NCBI RefSeq assembly: GCF_031846585.1
Contig: NZ_JAVRHK010000015.1
Coordinates: 1-64,000 of the forward strand
Direction of reading: 5' to 3'
DNA length: 64,000 nucleotides
Source: Autumnicola musiva
GTDB taxonomy: Bacteria > Bacteroidota > Bacteroidia > Flavobacteriales > Flavobacteriaceae
Part shown: one piece after another, positions 58,295 through 64,000 of the stretch
Position numbering within the stretch: the first letter of the stretch is position 1
How the letters are laid out: every line of letters begins with the position of its first letter
Made by a program: the position numbers and the translations under genes
Notes under the pieces: generated by a model
The model's database searches: none
Seen by the model: only the letters and a program-made list of their open reading frames with translations
Told to the model about the DNA's origin: nothing

Positions 58295-59635
58295 TCAGGA
58301 GTTATATTTTTTAATATTATCACCTAAATCATAAACCGCTACTTCACTAAATTCGTTTTCTAAGATACTACTTCCTGCGGCACTACGATACCCTCCGGCA
58401 CAATGAACAACCAGTGGTTTGTTTTTTGGAAGATCCCCAAGATTTTCACGAAGCTCATTTAAAGGAATATGATATGCTGTTTTGAAAAATTTCCCCTGGT
58501 CTACTTCACTTTTATTACGTATGTCCAGAATAGTGTATTCTTTTTTATTTCTATCAAAAGCTTCTAAATCAAATTTTTCAGAAGAACTGGAGACTTTATC
58601 TGATAAGGTTAATATTCCTTTCAGTTGTTTTTCATAGCCTATTTTAGCCACTCTCTCCAGTATTTCATCCAGCTTGCTTATACTTTCTATGACCAAATAA
58701 TACTCTTCCTGCGGATTAACAATAGCGCCCAGCCAGGTTTCGAATTTATCACTTTGGGACCTGGCCATAATATTTATGCTATTTGGTAAATGTCCATCTT
58801 TATAAGCTTTTTGATCCCTGGTGTCAACTATAAGATATTCATCCCTAATATTTTCTATATTTAATTTTAGCGGAATGTTATATTTTGATCTTTGCACATT
58901 TTCTGCTCCCTTACGGTTTAAATCAACATCAAAGCCAAAATAGGAAGGAATGAAGGGCTGATCTTTTAAAATTTCTGAAATAAATTCCTCTTCACTTTGA
59001 TCTTTAAATGCCCAGTTGCCCATACGTTCATTCCCCAGGGTACTACTATTGGCATCACTTAAATTTTTTCCACATAGCGAACCAGCACCGTGAGCGGGAT
59101 AAATTATTGCTTCATCTGGTAGGTGATTGAATTTTGTCTGTACAGAATGATACATCATTTGAGCAAGTTCCTCACGCTTTGCTTTGGTATTTCCTGCATT
59201 TTCCCTTAAATCTGGGCGGCCCACATCTCCAATAAGTAAAGTATCTCCTGTAAACAGAACATGCTCATCATTTTCAAATGCATGTAAAGTAAGACTATCC
59301 GGAGAGTGGCCGGGAGTTAATATAGGCTCAATAGTAATATTCCCAATATTGACACTGTCGCCTTCATCAAAGGCGCTATGGGGATAACTTACCCCAGCAT
59401 TTTTACTGATATAAATGCGAGCTCCTGTTTCCTGATGTATTTGAAGGTGGCCGCTTACAAAATCTGCATGTGGATGTGTTTCAAAAACTGCAACAATTTT
59501 GGCAGCTTCTTCCTCAGCATATTTGTAATACTGGATGGGATTTCTACCGGGATCAATTACGGCCATTTTTCCATTGCTTACCAGAGCGTAAGAGAAATGG
59601 GATAAAGCATCGTCTTTAAACTGTTTTATTTTCAT
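58295..59635 (-). CDS. MBL-fold persulfide dioxygenase fused to two rhodanese domains
   Basis: The ATG at 59633-59635 (MKIKQFKDDALSHFSYAL) gives 446 residues; one two codons earlier is possible. The metallo-beta-lactamase domain (about 1-235) has T-H-P-H-A-D-F-V-S-G-H (H-x-H-x-D), P-G-H-S-P-D and F-T-G-D-T-L. Two rhodanese domains follow: the first (about 265-350) has no active Cys, the second ends with V-H-C-A-G-G-Y-R-S-A, a proper active-site loop. It should oxidise glutathione- or protein-bound persulfide to sulfite. Within the sulfur module, TauE/SafE would then export the sulfite. Confidence 0.93.
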   Translation of the reverse strand: MKIKQFKDDALSHFSYALVSNGKMAVIDPGRNPIQYYKYAEEEAAKIVAVFETHPHADFVSGHLQIHQETGARIYISKNAGVSYPHSAFDEGDSVNIGNITIEPILTPGHSPDSLTLHAFENDEHVLFTGDTLLIGDVGRPDLRENAGNTKAKREELAQMMYHSVQTKFNHLPDEAIIYPAHGAGSLCGKNLSDANSSTLGNERMGNWAFKDQSEEEFISEILKDQPFIPSYFGFDVDLNRKGAENVQRSKYNIPLKLNIENIRDEYLIVDTRDQKAYKDGHLPNSINIMARSQSDKFETWLGAIVNPQEEYYLVIESISKLDEILERVAKIGYEKQLKGILTLSDKVSSSSEKFDLEAFDRNKKEYTILDIRNKSEVDQGKFFKTAYHIPLNELRENLGDLPKNKPLVVHCAGGYRSAAGSSILENEFSEVAVYDLGDNIKKYNS

Positions 59636-59901
59636 ATTCATATTTTTTATAAAATTCGCCAATCTGATGGGATGCTACAGTAACATTTGTTACGCTGTAA
59701 ACAGGATTTATTTTTCTGTTTAGATCATTCTGAGAATCATATCTCTACTGATTATGGTCTTTTTTTTCCAAATAATCAATGCTGAAAGCATCATTATTAA
59801 AAAACAGGTACTCATTTTAAAAATGATTGCATTCCCATAAATTTGATTTTGCAATTACATTTTTATTCCTGAATTGCTGATATTCGATTTTGAAATCCAA
59901 A

Positions 59902-60717
59902 TTATGCTTTGACAAAGAATTCCATGTAGAAAACAAATCCCGCCATTAGGAATACAAAGTAACCAAACCCCTTTTTTAAACGTTCACCATTTATATAATT
60001 ACTTAAATATGAACCCATAAAAATACCCGCTAAAGAAAGAATTAGGATTACTCCCAGAAATGTCCAGTCTATTTCCATAGTCATGGCATCCCCAAGAAAA
60101 AATCCAAGCAGGGATTTAAAAGCAATTATAATTAAAGAAGTGCCAACTGCTGTTTTCATTTTGATGTTAGCGAAAATAACCAGGGCAGGAATTATTAAAA
60201 AACCACCCCCGGCTCCAATTATTCCGGTTATACCTCCTACAATTAATCCCTCAGCGATAATAAGCGGATAATTATAATCTACAGGTTTAAGTTTTTTATC
60301 CTCCAGGTTTAATTCTTTTTTCTGAAGCATGGAGAAGGCGGCCGGAATCATTAGAATGGCAAACAACCCGAACATGCCCATCCTTCGGGTAAAAGCAAAA
60401 TGCTGTATATAGAAAAGAGTATCAGGTAGGGCAGGGACCACGTAGTGTCTTATGATAATAACTCCTATTACAGATGGCAGCCCAAAAATAATAGCAGTTT
60501 TCCAATCCACATGGCCTTTATAGTGCTGCTGTATACCACCTACAAGTGCACTGGCTCCAACTAGAAATAGAGAATAGGCTGTAGCGATCCTTTCCCCCAT
60601 TGAAAATAAGTATGCAAGTACCGGAACTGCGAGAATTGATCCACCACCACCTATCAAACCAAGTGAAATTCCTATTATAAGTGAACTTATATAACCAAAT
60701 GCTTCAAGTAATTCCAT
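59902..60717 (-). CDS. TauE/SafE-family (TSUP) sulfite/organosulfonate exporter
   Basis: The 271-residue membrane protein has about eight helices in two repeats. Repeat motifs are G-L-I-G-G-G-G-S-I-L-A-V-P-V near the N terminus and G-I-I-G-A-G-G-G-F-L-I-I-P-A in the second half, both hallmarks of the family. It probably exports sulfite produced by the persulfide dioxygenase. It is the first gene of the minus-strand sulfur module, 266 bp upstream of the MBL gene, so it may have its own promoter. Confidence 0.92.
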   Translation of the reverse strand: MELLEAFGYISSLIIGISLGLIGGGGSILAVPVLAYLFSMGERIATAYSLFLVGASALVGGIQQHYKGHVDWKTAIIFGLPSVIGVIIIRHYVVPALPDTLFYIQHFAFTRRMGMFGLFAILMIPAAFSMLQKKELNLEDKKLKPVDYNYPLIIAEGLIVGGITGIIGAGGGFLIIPALVIFANIKMKTAVGTSLIIIAFKSLLGFFLGDAMTMEIDWTFLGVILILSLAGIFMGSYLSNYINGERLKKGFGYFVFLMAGFVFYMEFFVKA

Positions 60718-61008
60718 TTCACCAGACTTTTAATATGCCCGGCAAAATTAGAAGTATGTTCCGGAATTTACAGTAACAATTGTAACATTACTGCTTTTTA
60801 AAAGTAGCAGACTATTAAAAACCAATGCTATTTTACTTAACAGATCGTACTTAACTGTGAAAAATATCCTAATTGAAAAATTAGATTTTATAGTTTTTTT
60901 AAGTTTAGTTTATTGATAATTATATAGCATTCGCCAAATATCAATTTCAATTGGTTAAGGTCTGCTAAATTGAATGTAGGTATCATTATTCCTTTGTATG
61001 TTAGGCGT

Positions 61009-62220
61009 ATGATAAGACAGAAAATATTTAACAATACAGAAACCGCTTTTAGATTAAAATCGGATTTAGAAATTAATCGTGCAATCTTGTTGTTTGGAGT
61101 AATGGGAAAGCCTTCATTAATAAAACCAGGAATTGCGCTTACTAAATTTTCATTAAAAGCTAAACTTCCAATCCAGCCATTAATTAAAAATACCATTTTT
61201 GACCAATTTTGCGGGGGTATAAGTATGGAGGATTGTAAACCTATTATTAGGGAAATGCATGAAGTAAATCTTTCCAGTATTTTAGATTATTCAGTGGAAG
61301 GGAAAAAATCAGAAAAAGAATTTGAATCAGCTTATGAAGTAAAGAAAAAGTTGATAAATTTCGCCAGGGAAGAAAGTGAAATTCCTTTTGCAATTTTTAA
61401 ACCTACTGCTTTAGGTAAATTTAGTATCTGGCATAAAGTAAGTTCTCATGTAAGCCTTAATGCCAAAGAAGAAAAAGAATGGGAAAGGGTTCAGGCAAGG
61501 GTTGAAGGACTTTGTGAAGAAGCTTCCAGGTTAAATGTAAGATTGTATGCAGATGCAGAAGAGAGCTGGATGCAGGATGCCGCAGATGAACTTATGGTGG
61601 ATATGATGAGGAAATATAACAAAGAGGAAGCCATCATTTTTAACACCTTGCAATGCTACAGATGGGATAGGATAGATTATTTAAAAGAACTTCATAGTAT
61701 TGCTAAAAAAGAAGGTTTTAAAATTGGAGCTAAGATTGTTCGTGGTGCCTATATGGAAAAAGAAAACCGACGGGCCAGAAAATTAGGAAAGCAGTCACCA
61801 ATTTGCGAAACTAAAGAAGCAACCGATGTTAACTTCAACAGTGTTATGGCATATTGCCTGGACCACCTTGAGGAAATTTCAGTATTTATTGGTACTCACA
61901 ATGAAATAAGTAATTATCTGGCTCTACAGATTATGGAAGACAGGGGGATTTCAAAAGATGATCCAAGAGTATGGTTTAGTCAGTTATATGGTATGAGTGA
62001 TCAAATTAGTTACAACCTGGCCAATAAGAAGTATAATACAGCTAAGCTTGTTCCTTTTGGACCTGTAAAAGATGTAGTTCCATATTTATTAAGAAGAGCA
62101 GAAGAAAATTCTTCGGTTAAAGGACAAACAAGCCGTGAGCTGAATCTACTAAATAATGAAAAGAGTAGGAGAAAAGGCCTTCCTTCCAGGCACGAAAGGC
62201 TGGAGAGTGAAAGTTTTTAG
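61009..62220 (+). CDS. Proline dehydrogenase
   Basis: The ATG at 61009 (MIRQKIFNNTETAFRLKSD) fits the Bacteroidota family start. The 403-residue TIM-barrel flavoenzyme has D-A-E-E-S-W, K-I-V-R-G-A-Y-M-E-K-E, G-T-H-N-E and the terminal P-F-G-P-V-K-D-V-V-P-Y-L-L-R-R-A-E-E-N. It oxidises proline to pyrroline-5-carboxylate, the first step of proline catabolism. Unlike PutA it is not fused to the second enzyme. No P5C dehydrogenase is adjacent. Confidence 0.93.
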   Translation: MIRQKIFNNTETAFRLKSDLEINRAILLFGVMGKPSLIKPGIALTKFSLKAKLPIQPLIKNTIFDQFCGGISMEDCKPIIREMHEVNLSSILDYSVEGKKSEKEFESAYEVKKKLINFAREESEIPFAIFKPTALGKFSIWHKVSSHVSLNAKEEKEWERVQARVEGLCEEASRLNVRLYADAEESWMQDAADELMVDMMRKYNKEEAIIFNTLQCYRWDRIDYLKELHSIAKKEGFKIGAKIVRGAYMEKENRRARKLGKQSPICETKEATDVNFNSVMAYCLDHLEEISVFIGTHNEISNYLALQIMEDRGISKDDPRVWFSQLYGMSDQISYNLANKKYNTAKLVPFGPVKDVVPYLLRRAEENSSVKGQTSRELNLLNNEKSRRKGLPSRHERLESESF

Positions 62221-62581
62221 AAACTTATCAGTATAAATCATCAGCCTGAGATTATCTGGAGGATGTTTAATTATCTTAAATATTGCCTTTCTTTTAATTA
62301 GCAATATTGATTAAATACAGTAAAACGGTTACAAAAATCCGGAAAGATCTTCGAAAAAATTGGTTTGTTTTCGTTGTAACTTCTTGATTGTTGTAACTGT
62401 TTTTTATTGACCTCATATATTACTAATTGAATTTTTATTTTCTGCAATTACCTTCAGTTGATAATTTTTTAGAAGAGATCTTTATCACCCGAACAAATTA
62501 TTTTGGAAGCTAATTGATAATTTGTATTTTTCTTCACCTAAAATAATTAGTAATCAGGTCTTTAACTAATAATTGTCAGTT
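62221..62581. other. Intergenic region without recognisable gene
   Basis: 361 bp of AT-rich DNA after the proline dehydrogenase gene. No ORF, tRNA or strong hairpin terminator was seen. Confidence 0.45.
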
Positions 62582-62983
62582 ATGAAGAACAGGCTGGGAA
62601 GGCTTATAATACTCGTGCGGGATTATGAAAAATCTGCTGCTTTTTATGAAGAAATATTTGAGTTTGAACGTATATTTGATATGACCACAGATAAGGGTCA
62701 AAGATTCCTTCAACTTGGCGATAAAGAAAACAATGTAGGTGTTTGGTTATTAAAAGCCGAAGGGCAGGAGCAAGAGGCACGAATTGGTAATCAAACTGCA
62801 GGCCAACCAACACTGGTTATCTATACAGATGATTTAAGTAAAATCTTCCACAGATTGAAATCGCTTGACTATAATATAAAATTAGCGCCTTCAGGAGAGG
62901 AAGAATATAATTTTTTGCATTGCTTTGATTATGATGGAAATGAAATTGTGGCTGTAGAATTAAAAGAAGATCCACCTAATTAA
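62582..62983 (+). CDS. VOC (glyoxalase/bleomycin resistance)-family protein
   Basis: The ATG at 62582 gives 133 residues; the TTG at 62573 is less likely. The start L-I-I-L-V-R-D-Y-E-K-S-A-A-F-Y-E-E-I-F and the end F-D-Y-D-G-N-E-I-V-A-V-E-L are typical of the two-repeat vicinal-oxygen-chelate fold. Metal ligands are not obvious at all usual positions, so substrate and activity are unknown. Confidence 0.85.
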   Translation: MKNRLGRLIILVRDYEKSAAFYEEIFEFERIFDMTTDKGQRFLQLGDKENNVGVWLLKAEGQEQEARIGNQTAGQPTLVIYTDDLSKIFHRLKSLDYNIKLAPSGEEEYNFLHCFDYDGNEIVAVELKEDPPN

Positions 62984-63178
62984 TGGCGAAATGCTTATCA
63001 TTTATTTTTCCTGATTAAAATCTTTTATTGTTGTAGCTGGATCTCTTATGTAATCAAAGATCAATAGATCACATTGGCATTCTCAGGTACGTTGCCTCTT
63101 TAGAATTCAAACATCTTTGGCGATAAAATATAGCACCCCTCATTTTAGGAACTAAATTAGAAGTTTATAGTTTAAATA

Positions 63179-64000
63179 ATGAATCTTAAAAAAGCCTTTT
63201 ATTATCTAACCATATTCATCAGCTGTGTTGTAATCATTATAAGTCTGTTGTCCTTAATTTATGATCTCCCTTACTGGTATTCAAAAGTGCTGGATTTTCC
63301 GCGGCTTCAGTATTTGATAATAGCAATATTGTGCCTTATAATTTTCCTCGGGCTGATGGAGAGTTTAAAACGTTCATCAATCTTTCTTATAACTGGCTTA
63401 GTTGCAGCTATAGCCATACAATCTATACGTATTTTTCCCTACTGGTTTGGAGAAAAAGCAGTTCCCGATGCAGTTGAAAAATTTTCTGAAGAAAATTCGG
63501 TTAGTATTTTGCTTACTAATGTTCTTATCACTAATCGGGAATCAGATAAACTTTTGGAGGTGATTAAGAAATCTGATCCTGACCTTATATTGGCTATGGA
63601 AGTCAACCAGTGGTGGGTTAATGAGCTTGAAGTTCTAAAAGAAGATTATCCCTATGTAATAAAACAGCCAAATGAGGAGGCTTACGGAATGGCATTGTAT
63701 TCTAAATTTCCTTTTCTTGAAAACCAGATTAAATTTTTGAAGCATAAGAATGTACCTTCTTTCCATACCAGGATACAATTAACTTCCGGTAAGGAATTCA
63801 GTTTACACAGCGTACATCCCGTAGCTCCCATGCCCAGTGATAAATATCCCGATAATGTAGGAGAAAAAGAAGTGGAGCTCCTTAAGGTTAGCGATTTAGT
63901 AGTGGCGGAAGAGATGCCCTCTATAGTAGCAGGGGATTTTAACGACGTTTCCTGGTCTAATACGGCCAGATTGTTCGGGTATAGTGGAAATTTGAAGAAC
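63179..64000 (+). CDS. Endonuclease/exonuclease/phosphatase-family membrane protein, partial at window end
   Basis: The frame opens at ATG 63179 (MNLKKAFYYLTIFISCVVII) and stays open to the window end, about 274 codons. Two to three N-terminal membrane helices (about 8-90) precede an EEP domain. Conserved points are L-A-M-E-V-N (metal-binding Glu), G-M-A-L-Y-S-K, H-S-V-H-P and A-G-D-F-N-D. The domain probably acts on phosphodiester substrates in the periplasm. The final conserved His region lies outside the window. Confidence 0.85.
   Translation, partial: MNLKKAFYYLTIFISCVVIIISLLSLIYDLPYWYSKVLDFPRLQYLIIAILCLIIFLGLMESLKRSSIFLITGLVAAIAIQSIRIFPYWFGEKAVPDAVEKFSEENSVSILLTNVLITNRESDKLLEVIKKSDPDLILAMEVNQWWVNELEVLKEDYPYVIKQPNEEAYGMALYSKFPFLENQIKFLKHKNVPSFHTRIQLTSGKEFSLHSVHPVAPMPSDKYPDNVGEKEVELLKVSDLVVAEEMPSIVAGDFNDVSWSNTARLFGYSGNLKN

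Overview
The window looks like the chromosome of a marine-type Bacteroidota of the family Flavobacteriaceae (Gramella/Salegentibacter-like). The DNA is AT-rich. Promoters of the Bacteroidota form TTG-N19-TAnnTTTG precede rpsF and the tRNA gene. Typical flavobacterial families are present (DUF4252 proteins with an ECF sigma factor, a QEGLA-motif peptidase cluster, lipoproteins with short lipoboxes, DUF6495). No replication origin, rRNA, CRISPR array or IS element was seen.

Region 1 (1-8181) is the accessory and most interesting part: an integron-like gene-cassette array read on the minus strand. It contains seven cassettes, each followed by a roughly 125-145 bp attC-like hairpin element. The first six or more bases of every cassette are the reverse complement of the bases that open its own attC-like element, which is the defining geometry of integron cassettes. 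One cassette (a HigB/HigA toxin-antitoxin pair) is present twice, apparently identical, and the 898-bp duplication starts and stops exactly at the predicted crossover points. Other cassettes carry a CDF cation transporter, a secreted CSC-motif protein, an unknown protein, an ORF-less insert, and a decayed three-gene operon (WYL regulator, GyrI-like effector-binding protein, DUF1801). The array abuts a putative attI at 6984-7020, just 3' of a tyrosine recombinase gene (7021-8181). That recombinase lacks the insertion that defines IntI and carries a distinct N-terminal domain, so this may be an integron-like system driven by a non-IntI recombinase with 'reverse' gene order.

Region 2 (8318-52171) is ordinary core genome: an S41 peptidase lipoprotein; an ECF sigma/DUF4252 operon; purB; a sirtuin; a TrmH-family methyltransferase; a DEAD-box helicase; rdgB-rlmH; nadC and a YihY membrane protein; priA; an orphan LytTR regulator; rpsF-rpsR-rplI; an ABC permease; hisS; an aldo/keto reductase; a pirin/NYN-domain cluster; a baeRF-like protein; a divergent TruA; recQ; corA; a lactonase; a glutathione-synthetase/QEGLA/M14-peptidase cluster; an XRE regulator; moeA and tRNA-Arg(TCT).

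Region 3 (52552-64000) holds an osmolyte-type module (outer-membrane barrel protein, BCCT transporter, universal stress protein). It is followed by a minus-strand sulfur-handling module: a Crp/Fnr regulator, a two-part YeeE/YedE transporter, an MBL-fold persulfide dioxygenase-rhodanese fusion and a TauE/SafE exporter. The window then has proline dehydrogenase, a VOC-fold protein and an endonuclease/exonuclease/phosphatase-family protein cut by the window end.
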